Of a DNA stretch of 32,104 nucleotides, positions 1-7,988 are shown in pieces. The stretch is from NCBI GenBank assembly GCA_934487205.1, contig CAKSRS010000029.1:1-32104 (forward strand), written 5' to 3'. The position numbers and the translations under genes were made by a program. Under the pieces are notes generated by a model that was not told the DNA's origin, ran no database searches, and was given only the letters and a program-made list of their open reading frames with translations. The stretch is from an uncultured Clostridia bacterium. GTDB lineage: Bacteria; Bacillota; Clostridia; UBA1381. Each line of letters begins with the position of its first letter. The first letter of the stretch is position 1.

Positions 1-134
1 AAGCAAAATGCGGTATTTTCACCATTCGTGAATGAGATAAAATTTCGCAGATTGCCGTATTTGAAATCCGACCGCGTACATGTGTACTCCGAGGATTGAA
101 AATCGGTGAGATGCGGAATTTTAGCCATTCACAA
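1..134. repeat. Nested direct and inverted repeats downstream of the AICAR transformylase gene
   Basis: This non-coding stretch is built from related palindromic units. Positions 28-132 form one long imperfect inverted repeat: GTGAATG at 28-34 pairs with CATTCAC at 126-132, and the centre is the near-perfect palindrome GTACATGTGTAC at 76-87. Positions 9-27 and 112-130 are direct repeats matching at 16 of 19 bases. Each copy also forms its own smaller hairpin, at about 9-48 and about 111-154; the second reaches into the last codons of the neighbouring gene. It may act as the operon's terminator or as an RNA-processing hairpin, and it looks like a dispersed palindromic repeat. No open reading frame is visible in it. 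The window edge cuts off whatever lies further left. Confidence 0.6.
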
Positions 135-1319
135 TTAGTGATGGAATAAACGCATCCCCGTAAATGCCATTGCTATATCATATTTGTCGCAACATTCAAT
201 CACTACATCATCGCGAATTGAACCGCCCGGCTCTGCAATATATTTGACACCGCTTTTTTTCGCCCTTTCAATATTGTCGCTGAACGGGAAAAATGCATCG
301 GACGCAAGCGAAATACCGTCAATACCATTAAGATATTCCCGCATTTCTTCCGGTGTAAGCGGCTCCGGTTTTTGCGTAAAATATTTTTCCCAAATGCCGT
401 AGGCACATACATCTTCTTCATTTTTATTTATGTAGCCGTCGATTATATTATCGCGGTCGGGACGTCCGATATCGCTGCGGAATGGCAGATTAAGCACTTT
501 ATCGTGCTGCCGTAAAAACCATGTATCCGCTTTTGTTCCTGCAAGACGCGTACAGTGTATTCTCGACTGCTGCCCTGCTCCCACGCCGATTGCCTGCCCG
601 TCTACTGCGTAACAAACGGAATTGGACTGGGTATATTTTAATGTAATCAACGCTATAATTAAATCACGTACCGCGCTCTCCGGCAACGTTTTGTTTTTTG
701 TAACAACATCGGAAAGCAGCTTTTCGTTTATCTCAAAATTATTTCTTCCCTGCTCAAATGTTATGCCGAATACCTGCTTTTTTTCGATTTCCGCCGGTTT
801 ATAATTGGGGTCAATCCGGACAACATTATATGTCCCCTTACGTTTGCTTTTCAATATTTCCAGCGCCTCCGGTTCATATCCCGGCGCAATTATTCCGTCC
901 GATACTTCACGCTTTATCATCTTCGCCGTTGTTACGTCACAGGCATCGGAAAGCGCAACCCAATCGCCGAACGAGCACATTCTGTCCGTTCCGCGCGCCC
1001 GCGCATATGCGCAGCCCAGCAGTGAGCTGTCAAGCCCTTCTATATCATCGACAAAGCACGCTTTTTTGAGTTTATCCGACAGCGGTACACCCACCGCCGC
1101 CGATGTTGGACTGACATGCTTGAATGATGCCGCCGCCGGAAGTCCGATCGCTTTTTTCAGTTCGCTTACAAGCTGCCAGCTGTTGAACGCGTCCAGAAAA
1201 TTTATGTATCCCGGTTTCCCGTTTAAAATTTCAATCGGTAAGTCGCTGCCGTCCTCCATATATATTTTTGACGGTTTTTGATTTGGATTGCAACCGTATT
1301 TAAGTTCAAATTCTTTCAT
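135..1319 (-). CDS. purH: Stand-alone AICAR formyltransferase (PurH C-terminal domain only)
   Basis: Phosphoribosylaminoimidazolecarboxamide (AICAR) formyltransferase moves a formyl group from 10-formyl-tetrahydrofolate to AICAR to give FAICAR, the penultimate step to IMP. The 394-residue protein begins directly in the transformylase fold. It has the catalytic KH pair at residues 67-68 (FKHVSP), PGGSIRDD at 364-371, and a C-terminus GMRLFHH that parallels the GVRHFRH end of classical PurH. The roughly 200-residue IMP cyclohydrolase domain that normally precedes this is absent. That activity is supplied by the gene immediately upstream, 24 bp away. The start is ATG behind GGAAGGG. It is the last purine gene before the repeat region at the left edge. 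The symbol purH is used loosely, because this is only the transformylase half. Confidence 0.92.
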   Translation of the reverse strand: MKEFELKYGCNPNQKPSKIYMEDGSDLPIEILNGKPGYINFLDAFNSWQLVSELKKAIGLPAAASFKHVSPTSAAVGVPLSDKLKKACFVDDIEGLDSSLLGCAYARARGTDRMCSFGDWVALSDACDVTTAKMIKREVSDGIIAPGYEPEALEILKSKRKGTYNVVRIDPNYKPAEIEKKQVFGITFEQGRNNFEINEKLLSDVVTKNKTLPESAVRDLIIALITLKYTQSNSVCYAVDGQAIGVGAGQQSRIHCTRLAGTKADTWFLRQHDKVLNLPFRSDIGRPDRDNIIDGYINKNEEDVCAYGIWEKYFTQKPEPLTPEEMREYLNGIDGISLASDAFFPFSDNIERAKKSGVKYIAEPGGSIRDDVVIECCDKYDIAMAFTGMRLFHH

Positions 1320-1343
1320 ATAATTTTCCCTTCCGCCTTGCGG

Positions 1344-2063
1344 CTATTTATTTTTGTTAATCAATCTTGTTTCCTCGGCCCCTGTTTTCAAATCAATATA
1401 TTTTACATATAATGATATTTTGTTATCCGCGTCCAGCGCGTTCCACAGACAATTTGTAAATTCATCAATATCATCGGCAATTTTAACACGCTCCGGCTCG
1501 CCGCAAAATGTCGGAATGGGCGTTCCGTCACAAATATATGTATGAATAAAATGCCCCACGCCGGCCAGCGAACTGTAGTCAAATGTGTATCGATTGCACG
1601 CCGTGCCATGTTCGTCCGCGCTTTTTAAAATGCTCATGTTGTATGTAAACCCGCCATTTTCAAATGTAAGCATACCGCTTATTCTCGGCGTAAAATTCGG
1701 GGAGTCCGGTTCAAATTCTCTTGATTTTAAAGCCTTTGCAAAACCTTCGCCCGCCTTTAAGCCCTCATAAATCGTATCCGTCTGGTCGCCGTTTGTAACT
1801 ATCAGTTTATTTTCATATCTCCGCATCGCCGCATATATAATCAAACTTGGGTCTTCCACTTTTGATGCGTCATACGGCTCCGTAAAAAGTACACCGTCAT
1901 GCTCCGCAAAAATTCTGTTACGGCTGTTCTCGCTTCTGCCCATTATAAAATACGCGCTGCACGCTCTTGTGCCGTCCTCTGTTTCGCCTATCACGATGCC
2001 GCGCCCGACATACGAATTATCACGGATAAGCTCCGCAATATCCTTAACCTCATAAATATTCAC
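1344..2063 (-). CDS. purO: IMP cyclohydrolase, archaeal PurO type
   Basis: This 239-residue protein resembles the PurO-like IMP cyclohydrolase family, which closes the ring of FAICAR to give IMP. The N-terminal part carries VGRGIVIG (residues 19-26) and YFIMGRSENSRNR (38-50), both typical of that family. It shows no similarity to the MGS-like cyclohydrolase domain of bacterial PurH. The start is GTG and overlaps the purN stop by four bases (GTGA), with AAGGAGGAG as the ribosome binding site, so translation is probably coupled to purN. The next gene encodes the separate AICAR transformylase, so the pair replaces bifunctional PurH. Confidence rests on motif recall and on the exact pathway fit. 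Confidence 0.85.
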   Translation of the reverse strand: MNIYEVKDIAELIRDNSYVGRGIVIGETEDGTRACSAYFIMGRSENSRNRIFAEHDGVLFTEPYDASKVEDPSLIIYAAMRRYENKLIVTNGDQTDTIYEGLKAGEGFAKALKSREFEPDSPNFTPRISGMLTFENGGFTYNMSILKSADEHGTACNRYTFDYSSLAGVGHFIHTYICDGTPIPTFCGEPERVKIADDIDEFTNCLWNALDADNKISLYVKYIDLKTGAEETRLINKNK

Positions 2064-2674
2064 TGTCTCTCCTCCTTAACAATATCCGCAGAAACCTTTT
2101 CCGCAGCCTTCGGCAGAATTTTCCACTCCGCAAGCCGCATTACACGCTTTTGCAGGCTTTCCGCCGTATCATCATCGCGAACCGCAACCGCTTTTTGATA
2201 AATTATTTCGCCGCCGTCCGGTATTTCATTGACAAAATGCACCGTCGCGCCCGTAACTTTTACGCCCTTTTCAAGCGCCGCCCTATGCACCTTGAGTCCA
2301 TAGAACCCCTGTCCGCAAAACGACGGTATAAGCGACGGGTGAACATTGATAATTCGGCGTTCATAACGCTTGGTAAAATCTCCGCTTAAAATACTCATAA
2401 ATCCCGCGAGAATTATCAAATCCGTTTTACAATCCGTCAGAATTTTTATGATTTTTTCTTCAAAATCCGCCTGACCGCTGCAATTCTTTTTGCAGACCAC
2501 CGCGGTTTTTATATTTACCCGTTCCGCCCGCCTGAGCGCATACGCATCGGAATTATTTGAAATTACAACCGTAATTTCACCGCTTTTTATAATCCCTTTC
2601 TTTTGCGCATTAATAAGCGCCTGCAAATTCGTACCGCCGCCCGAAACGAGTACCGCTATTTTTGCTTTTTTCAC
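2060..2674 (-). CDS. purN: Phosphoribosylglycinamide formyltransferase PurN
   Basis: PurN formylates GAR to FGAR with 10-formyl-tetrahydrofolate, the third step of purine synthesis. With the start chosen here the protein has 204 residues. It opens with IAVLVSGGGTNLQAL and carries the catalytic triad positions N110 and H112 (in NVHPSLIP) and D153 (TVHFVNEIPDGG). A GTG at 2681-2683 would add three residues, but it sits on top of the Shine-Dalgarno GAGGTGG. The GTG at 2672-2674 has correct spacing and is preferred. The gene lies 13 bp after purM and overlaps the downstream cyclohydrolase gene by four bases. Confidence 0.95.
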   Translation of the reverse strand: MKKAKIAVLVSGGGTNLQALINAQKKGIIKSGEITVVISNNSDAYALRRAERVNIKTAVVCKKNCSGQADFEEKIIKILTDCKTDLIILAGFMSILSGDFTKRYERRIINVHPSLIPSFCGQGFYGLKVHRAALEKGVKVTGATVHFVNEIPDGGEIIYQKAVAVRDDDTAESLQKRVMRLAEWKILPKAAEKVSADIVKEERQ

Positions 2675-2687
2675 TCTTGCCACCTCG

Positions 2688-3725
2688 TCAGATTATTTCT
2701 ATCTTATCGTCCGATTTTGCAATTTCGCCGATTATATACGGATTTTCACCGCAGCTTTTTAAAATATCAATCGCCGCATCTGTATCGGTTTTTGCCACGA
2801 TTATGCTCATGCCCACGCCCATATTGAAGGTGTTGAACATATCTCTTTCCGAAATTTTACCTTGTTTTGCGATTAAGTCAAAAATCGACAGAATTTTAAC
2901 TGCACTTTTTTCTATTTTTGCACCCAATCCCGACGGAATACTTCGCGGAATATTCTCGTAAAATCCGCCGCCTGTTATATGTGATATTCCCTTAACCCTG
3001 ATTTTTTCGGTAAGCGCAAGCACGGGTTTAACATAAATCTTTGTAGGTGTAAGCAGCGTCTCGCCAACGGATTTTCCCGAAAGTTCGGCTATCGGTGTTT
3101 TTATATCGCTATTTTCAACGTCAAACACTTTTCGGACAAGCGAAAATCCATTCGAATGGACACCGCTCGACGGCAATGCTATTACAATATCACCCGGCTG
3201 CATTGCGCTGTTATCTATGATTTTATCCTTATCAACAACACCCGTGCAATAACCCGCCAAATCATATTCGTCCTCCGGATAAAACCCGGGCATTTCGGCG
3301 GTTTCGCCGCCGATAAGCGCCGCGCCCGACTGCACACACCCGTTGCACACACCTTTCACGATATCGGCAATTCTTTCCGGCACATTTTTCCCGCATGCGA
3401 TATAATCAAGGAAAAACAAAGGCTTTGCGCCGCAGCATATAATATCATTGACACACATTGCAACGCAGTCAATGCCTACCGTGTCATGCTTATCCATTAT
3501 AAACGCAAGTTTTAACTTTGTTCCGACGCCGTCCGTACCGCTGACAAGTACCGGCTTTTTTATTCCCGTCAAATCAAGCTCAAACAATCCGCCGAAACCG
3601 CCAACGTCCGAACAAATGCCGGGTACGGCTGTTTTTGCAATATGCTGTTTCATCAGCTCAACCGCTTTATATCCCGCCGTTATGTCCACGCCCGCCTCTT
3701 TGTAACTTTCACTGTAGCTTTTCAC
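2688..3725 (-). CDS. purM: Phosphoribosylformylglycinamidine cyclo-ligase PurM
   Basis: PurM (AIR synthetase) uses ATP to cyclise FGAM to aminoimidazole ribonucleotide. The 345-residue length is normal for the family. Visible signatures are VSGTDGVGTKLKLA (61-74), the GIDCVAMCVNDIICCGAKP stretch (84-102) and LIGGETAEMPGFY (137-149), the glycine-rich and acidic segments that bind nucleotide and metal. The start is GTG, three bases after the purF stop, with AGGAG lying inside the purF 3' end. The enzyme supplying its substrate (PurL, or PurL/Q/S) is not in the window. Confidence 0.97.
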   Translation of the reverse strand: MKSYSESYKEAGVDITAGYKAVELMKQHIAKTAVPGICSDVGGFGGLFELDLTGIKKPVLVSGTDGVGTKLKLAFIMDKHDTVGIDCVAMCVNDIICCGAKPLFFLDYIACGKNVPERIADIVKGVCNGCVQSGAALIGGETAEMPGFYPEDEYDLAGYCTGVVDKDKIIDNSAMQPGDIVIALPSSGVHSNGFSLVRKVFDVENSDIKTPIAELSGKSVGETLLTPTKIYVKPVLALTEKIRVKGISHITGGGFYENIPRSIPSGLGAKIEKSAVKILSIFDLIAKQGKISERDMFNTFNMGVGMSIIVAKTDTDAAIDILKSCGENPYIIGEIAKSDDKIEII

Positions 3726-3728
3726 CGC

Positions 3729-5162
3729 TTATTCTCCTTTTTCATTTATTTTTTTCTCAAATCTGCTTTTTCCGCTGTCCCTCGGAATCTCTGTCGGATA
3801 CTCGCCCGTAAAGCATGAGTCGCAATAACCGCACTTATATTTCGTACTTATCAGTTTCGGAAGGCTGTCAATTCCGAGATAACCGAGACTGTCCGCACCT
3901 ATGATTTTGGTGATTTCCTCAATGGTATGATTGCACGCAATAAGATTATCGCGCGAATCAATATCCGTACCGTAGTAGCAAGGATTTAAAAACGGCGGCG
4001 CGGAAACACGCATATGAACCTCTTTAGCGCCTGCCTCACGTAAAAGTTTTACAATCAGGGCACACGTCGTTCCGCGTACAATCGAATCGTCTATCAGAAT
4101 TACCCGTTTTCCTTTCACGTTTTCCTTTATTACGTTCAGCTTTATTTTCACCTTATTCTCACGCGACTTTTGTCCCGGTGAAATAAATGTTCTGCCTATA
4201 TACTTATTTTTTATAAATCCGATTCCGTACGGAATACCCGACTGGCGCGAATACCCCAACGCCGCGTCCAGCCCGGAATCCGGCACGCCGATTACAATAT
4301 CCGCGTCAACCGGGTGTTCAAGCGCTAAACATGCGCCCGCATTCAACCGAGCTCTGTGTACGCTTTTCCCTTCAATAACCGAATCGGGACGCGCAAAATA
4401 AATATACTCAAAAATACAGATTTTACGTTCGCACTTAGAGCAATGCGTCTTTATTTCCTTAATTCCGTCCTTTGCAAAAACCACAATTTCGCCCGGCTCA
4501 ACATCGCGTATATATTCCGCGCCGACGCTGTCAAGCGCACAACTCTCCGACGCAATCACATAATCGCCCGCAGCGGTTTTTCCAAAACACAGCGGTCGAA
4601 AACCATTTTTATCACGCGCCGCAATCAGCTTTGTCGGCGACATAACCACAATGGAATATGCGCCCTTAAGCCTGTCCATCGTGCGTTCCAAAGCCTCCTC
4701 AACCGACCCGGTATGTATCCGCTCCTTCGTAAGTATATACGAAATAACCTCCGTATCGCTTGTCGTATGAAAAATCGAACCTTCCATTTCCAGCTCATTG
4801 CGAAGCTCCAGCGAATTTACAAGATTGCCGTTATGTGCAAGCGCCGTATGCCCCTTTACGTGATTTACGACAATCGGCTGTGCATTTATGCGCCCGTCCG
4901 TTCCGGTTGTCCCGTACCGGACGTGTCCGACTGCCATATTACCCGTTCCCAGGCTTTCCAGACGGCTTTTGGTAAACACATCATTCACTAAACCGACATC
5001 TTTATATGTCCTGAAAATGCCGTCGTCATTTACGACAATCCCGCAGCTTTCCTGCCCGCGGTGCTGCAGTGCAAAAAGTCCGTAATACGCACTTGACGCA
5101 ACATCGGACTTCTCCACTGCAAATATTCCGAAAACACCGCATTCTTCGTGTATTTTATTCAT
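3729..5162 (-). CDS. purF: Amidophosphoribosyltransferase PurF, Fe-S type with propeptide
   Basis: PurF makes phosphoribosylamine from PRPP and glutamine, the committed purine step. The chosen ATG (5160-5162) follows GAGG at proper spacing; a TTG four codons upstream is less likely. The 477-residue precursor has a seven-residue propeptide, so C8 would become the N-terminal nucleophile of the glutaminase domain (ECGVFGIF). HNGNLVN and SDTE follow in that domain. The PRPP loop is VILIDDSIVRGTT (354-366). Cysteines at 249, 395, 447 and 450 match the [4Fe-4S] ligand pattern of the Bacillus subtilis enzyme, which implies oxygen-sensitive turnover as known for that type. It sits second after purC, 20 bp downstream. 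Confidence 0.97.
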   Translation of the reverse strand: MNKIHEECGVFGIFAVEKSDVASSAYYGLFALQHRGQESCGIVVNDDGIFRTYKDVGLVNDVFTKSRLESLGTGNMAVGHVRYGTTGTDGRINAQPIVVNHVKGHTALAHNGNLVNSLELRNELEMEGSIFHTTSDTEVISYILTKERIHTGSVEEALERTMDRLKGAYSIVVMSPTKLIAARDKNGFRPLCFGKTAAGDYVIASESCALDSVGAEYIRDVEPGEIVVFAKDGIKEIKTHCSKCERKICIFEYIYFARPDSVIEGKSVHRARLNAGACLALEHPVDADIVIGVPDSGLDAALGYSRQSGIPYGIGFIKNKYIGRTFISPGQKSRENKVKIKLNVIKENVKGKRVILIDDSIVRGTTCALIVKLLREAGAKEVHMRVSAPPFLNPCYYGTDIDSRDNLIACNHTIEEITKIIGADSLGYLGIDSLPKLISTKYKCGYCDSCFTGEYPTEIPRDSGKSRFEKKINEKGE

Positions 5163-5182
5163 TGCTGACCTCAATTCTTAAA

Positions 5183-5893
5183 TTACTCGCCCAAAATTCT
5201 TTTCATCATCTCTTTGTATGCGTCCTCTACATTGCCGAGATCACGGCGAAATCTGTCTTTATCCAGTTTTTCATGCGTTTTGCTGTCCCAGAAACGGCAT
5301 GTATCCGGCGAAATTTCGTCCGCAAGAACAATTGTGCCGTCGCAAAGACGTCCGAATTCCAATTTGAAATCAACCAAATCGACATTCAGTTTTTTGAAAA
5401 AGTCCTTCATTACGGAATTAACTTTAAATGCGAGATTTTTTATAGTCTCTATTTCCTGCTTTGTCGCAAGACCGAGAGCCAGCGCATGATATGAGTTCAT
5501 AAGCGGGTCGCCGAGCTCATCATTTTTATAGGAAAATTCTATGGTAGGTTCGCCAAAAACTATTCCTTCGTCAACGCCAAATCTTTTTGCAAAGGAGCCG
5601 GCGGAAATGTTTCGGATTATCACTTCAAGCGGTACAATCGATACCTTCTTTACAAGAGTCTCGCACGGCGAAAGTTCCTCAACATAATGAGTCGGCACAC
5701 CTTCCTTTTCCAAAATCCGCATCATATAATTTGTAACGCGGTTGTTTATTGCGCCCTTTCCTGCAATCGTGCCCTTTTTCAATCCGTTAAACGCAGTAGC
5801 GTCATCTTTATAATCTACCAAAAGCACCTCCGCATTATCCGTTGCATAAACTTTCTTTGCCTTTCCTTCATACAAAAGTTCTCTCTTTTCCAT
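5183..5893 (-). CDS. purC: SAICAR synthetase PurC
   Basis: Phosphoribosylaminoimidazole-succinocarboxamide synthase joins CAIR and aspartate with ATP. The 236-residue protein starts LLYEGKAKKVYAT, the typical glycine/lysine-rich ATP-binding N-terminus. It contains PLEVIIRNISAGSFAKRFG in the middle and ISPDTCRFWD near residue 195, both diagnostic. The ribosome binding site is a purine-rich GGAAAGG. The gene lies 21 bp after purE, whose product feeds it. PurB, which acts on its product, is not in the window. Confidence 0.97.
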   Translation of the reverse strand: MEKRELLYEGKAKKVYATDNAEVLLVDYKDDATAFNGLKKGTIAGKGAINNRVTNYMMRILEKEGVPTHYVEELSPCETLVKKVSIVPLEVIIRNISAGSFAKRFGVDEGIVFGEPTIEFSYKNDELGDPLMNSYHALALGLATKQEIETIKNLAFKVNSVMKDFFKKLNVDLVDFKLEFGRLCDGTIVLADEISPDTCRFWDSKTHEKLDKDRFRRDLGNVEDAYKEMMKRILGE

Positions 5894-5914
5894 AACTTTG
5901 ACCTTTCCTTTCTT

Positions 5915-6409
5915 TTATTTGTTAAATTCCTTTGTTATAGCCACATCTTTTAAAAGCACCGCATCTTTTGCTTCTGCACGCTGTTTTTCCAGCTTTTGCG
6001 CAAGCTCATCATCGCTCAGCGCCAAAATCTGCGCAGAAAGTAAGGCGGCATTAACTCCTCCGTTAACAGCAACGGTCGCAACCGGAATACCCGATGGCAT
6101 CTGTACTGTTGACAAGAGTGCGTCAATACCGTCTAATGTCTGTGATTTACAAGGAATACCTATAACCGGCAATGTTGTGTTTGCCGCTATTGCACCCGCA
6201 AGATGCGCCGCCATTCCGGCAGCCGCAATAAGCACGCCGAATCCGTTATTTTTTGCGCCGCACGCAAACGCACGAGCCTCCTCCGGCGTTCGGTGCGCTG
6301 AATAGACATGCACTTCATATGGAACGCCGAGCGCGTCAAGCGCGTCCGTCGCTTTGCGGATAATCGGCAAATCACTATCGCTCCCCATAACAATTCCAAC
6401 TTTTTTCAT
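5915..6409 (-). CDS. purE: N5-CAIR mutase PurE
   Basis: This is the catalytic subunit of AIR carboxylase, a class I PurE that rearranges N5-CAIR to CAIR. The 164-residue protein shows MGSDSD (8-13), SAHRTPE (37-43) and the AAAGMAAHLAG loop, all active-site signatures. The start is ATG behind GGAGG, about 25 bases after the T-tract of the riboswitch terminator, which makes this the first gene under riboswitch control. Class I PurE normally needs PurK to make N5-CAIR. No purK is present here, so it must lie elsewhere or be replaced. Confidence 0.96.
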   Translation of the reverse strand: MKKVGIVMGSDSDLPIIRKATDALDALGVPYEVHVYSAHRTPEEARAFACGAKNNGFGVLIAAAGMAAHLAGAIAANTTLPVIGIPCKSQTLDGIDALLSTVQMPSGIPVATVAVNGGVNAALLSAQILALSDDELAQKLEKQRAEAKDAVLLKDVAITKEFNK

Positions 6410-6433
6410 ATCGTTCCTCCATTCCGCCGCCGA

Positions 6434-6477
6434 AAATATAAAAGGGCATACCTAAACAAACTTGCTTAAGTATGCCC
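6434..6477 (-). terminator. Intrinsic terminator of the ZTP riboswitch
   Basis: On the minus strand GGGCATAC (6470-6477) pairs with GTATGCCC (6444-6451), and pairing extends inward through an AT-rich stem. A T-rich tract (6434-6443) follows. The 5' arm begins inside the conserved CTGGGCA of the aptamer, so ligand binding to the aptamer should compete with formation of the terminator. Confidence 0.85.
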
Positions 6478-6563
6478 AGACGGTCGGCTTTACGGGGCAA
6501 TACCCCTCGTATATCCGGTTCCACCGCAGTGCTCTGCATTTCCCGCCAGTCGCCGGATATATT
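6473..6563 (-). promoter_or_regulatory. ZTP (pfl) riboswitch controlling the pur operon
   Basis: The minus-strand leader shows the pfl-motif layout. The P1 stem pairs 6553-6561 (TATATCCGG) with 6510-6518 (CCGGATATA) perfectly. CGACTGGCGGG (6542-6552) follows the 5' arm. A small GCAG/CTGC hairpin leads to GTGGAACC (6517-6524). The 3' domain ends GCCGACCGTCTGGGCA (6473-6488). This family senses ZTP/ZMP, the AICAR derivatives that accumulate when 10-formyl-THF is short, and turns genes on. That suits an operon containing two formyl-THF-dependent enzymes. The 3' end overlaps the terminator, so control is by transcription antitermination. Confidence 0.9.
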
Positions 6564-6579
6564 CTGTAACTGTATTTTC

Positions 6580-6608
6580 ATTATATCAGATAATTTACGC
6601 CGAGTCAA
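6580..6608 (-). promoter_or_regulatory. Sigma-A promoter of the pur operon
   Basis: The -35 box TTGACT (6603-6608) and the -10 box TATAAT (6580-6585) are separated by 17 bp, with an extended -10 TGA just before the -10 box. The predicted start near 6573 lies about 10 bases ahead of the riboswitch P1 stem. Confidence 0.88.
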
Positions 6609-6626
6609 GACACAAAAAGCATTTTT

Positions 6627-7043
6627 TTATTTTTGTTTTGTTTCACAATAAATGCATCTGTACACCTTGTTTTTTTTGTCAGTTAGCCTAAAAACATGGT
6701 CGATCTCCTGCTCAACAGATGTAATACAGCGCGGATTCTCACATTTTATAACATTCGTCAGCACTTCCGGCATGTCGATTGTTTTTTTCTCGCGCAATAT
6801 TCCGTCCTTTATAATATTCACGGTTGCCTGCGGGTCGACAAAACCGATAACATCAAAATTTAAGTCAATATCCGCATCAATTTTTATGATATCTTTTCTG
6901 CCCATCTTTTTACTCGTTACGTTCTTCATTATAGCAACTGTGCAGTCAAGGCTGTCCAGTCCCAGCAATCGGTACAGCCGCATACCGCTCCCCGCCGTTA
7001 TATGGTCAATTACAATTCCGTTTTTTATGCTGTCAATTTTCAT
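6627..7043 (-). CDS. pyrI: Aspartate carbamoyltransferase regulatory subunit PyrI
   Basis: PyrI is the nucleotide-binding regulatory chain of ATCase. The 138-residue protein has an N-terminal allosteric domain (SIKNGIVIDHI) and a C-terminal zinc domain with four cysteines, C101, C106, C130 and C133, which contacts the catalytic chain. It starts four bases after pyrB with AAGGGAG as the ribosome binding site. Its presence means ATCase here is the heteromeric, feedback-regulated type and not the PyrB-only type of Bacillus. It is the last gene of the pyr operon. No strong terminator follows before the pur promoter. Confidence 0.96.
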   Translation of the reverse strand: MKIDSIKNGIVIDHITAGSGMRLYRLLGLDSLDCTVAIMKNVTSKKMGRKDIIKIDADIDLNFDVIGFVDPQATVNIIKDGILREKKTIDMPEVLTNVIKCENPRCITSVEQEIDHVFRLTDKKNKVYRCIYCETKQK

Positions 7044-7047
7044 GCTT

Positions 7048-7971
7048 TTATCTCCCTTCCGAAAGTCCCAAAAGCTTCATAATAAGCGCCATGCGGATAA
7101 ATCTGCCGTAATGCGCCTGTTTGAAATAACACGCGCGCGGATCGTTATCCACCGCCGTCGAAATTTCATTTACACGCGGCAGCGGGTGCAGCACGCACAT
7201 ATCCGGCTTGGCAAGTTTCATTTTGTCCTCCGTCAGTATGTAGCTGTTTTTCAGGCGCAGATAATCCTCTTCATTGAAAAATCTCTCTTTTTGCACACGC
7301 GTCATGTACAAAATATCTAAATCACCTATGACTTCGTCGAGCGACGCGCACTGACGGTATTCAATTCCTTTATCCTTTATGTATTCCTGCTTTACAAAAC
7401 TCGGCAATTTTAATTCCTCCGGCGATATAAGCACGAACTTAACGCCGCTGTAACGCGACAGCGCGCTTATAAGCGAATGAACCGTCCTTCCGAATTTTAA
7501 ATCGCCGCAAAATCCGATTGTCAGATTATCAAATCCGCCCTTTTCGTGGTGGATTGTAAGCAAGTCGGTAAGCGTCTGCGTCGGGTGATAATGTCCGCCA
7601 TCGCCGGCATTGATTACCGGCACGCTGCTGTGTGCTGCGGCTACCATCGGCGCGCCCTCCTTCGGGTGGCGCATCGCTATAATATCGGCATAACCGCTTA
7701 CTACCGCTACCGTATCGGCAACGCTTTCTCCCTTTGTCGCTGAGCTTGAACTTGCCTCGGAAAATCCCAAAACCTGTCCGCCGAGCGACAGCATCGCCGA
7801 CTCAAAACTCAATCTCGTGCGTGTGCTCGGCTCAAAAAACAGCGTCGCAAGTATCTTGTGGCGGCATACCTCATTATAAGCAGTCGGATTTGCAATAATA
7901 TCGTCTGCCGTTTTGATAAGCTCGTTAATTTCCTCTACAGACAAATCAAGAATATTGATAATATTTCGCAT
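7048..7971 (-). CDS. pyrB: Aspartate carbamoyltransferase catalytic subunit PyrB
   Basis: PyrB condenses carbamoyl phosphate with aspartate to give carbamoyl aspartate. The 307-residue protein carries the phosphate-binding FFEPSTRTRLSFE (STRTR at 49-53), HPTQTLTDLLTI in the middle, and HPLPRVNEIS near the C-terminus, the loop that binds both substrates. The start is ATG after GGGGATAAGG. It lies 17 bp after pyrE and is followed immediately by pyrI, as expected for subunits made in proportion. Confidence 0.97.
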   Translation of the reverse strand: MRNIINILDLSVEEINELIKTADDIIANPTAYNEVCRHKILATLFFEPSTRTRLSFESAMLSLGGQVLGFSEASSSSATKGESVADTVAVVSGYADIIAMRHPKEGAPMVAAAHSSVPVINAGDGGHYHPTQTLTDLLTIHHEKGGFDNLTIGFCGDLKFGRTVHSLISALSRYSGVKFVLISPEELKLPSFVKQEYIKDKGIEYRQCASLDEVIGDLDILYMTRVQKERFFNEEDYLRLKNSYILTEDKMKLAKPDMCVLHPLPRVNEISTAVDNDPRACYFKQAHYGRFIRMALIMKLLGLSEGR

Positions 7972-7988
7972 ATCCTTATCCCCTTTCC

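Noticed and set aside
805..1281. 158-codon plus-strand open frame across the AICAR transformylase gene
   Set aside because: It is antisense to a gene with clear catalytic motifs, has no ribosome binding site and no family resemblance.
4356..4991. 211-codon plus-strand frame within purF
   Set aside because: It is antisense to conserved PurF sequence; the composition is typical of a shadow frame.
6375..6608. Minus-strand open frame of 77 codons upstream of purE
   Set aside because: It covers the pur promoter, ZTP riboswitch and terminator, so the frame is a by-product of structured non-coding RNA.
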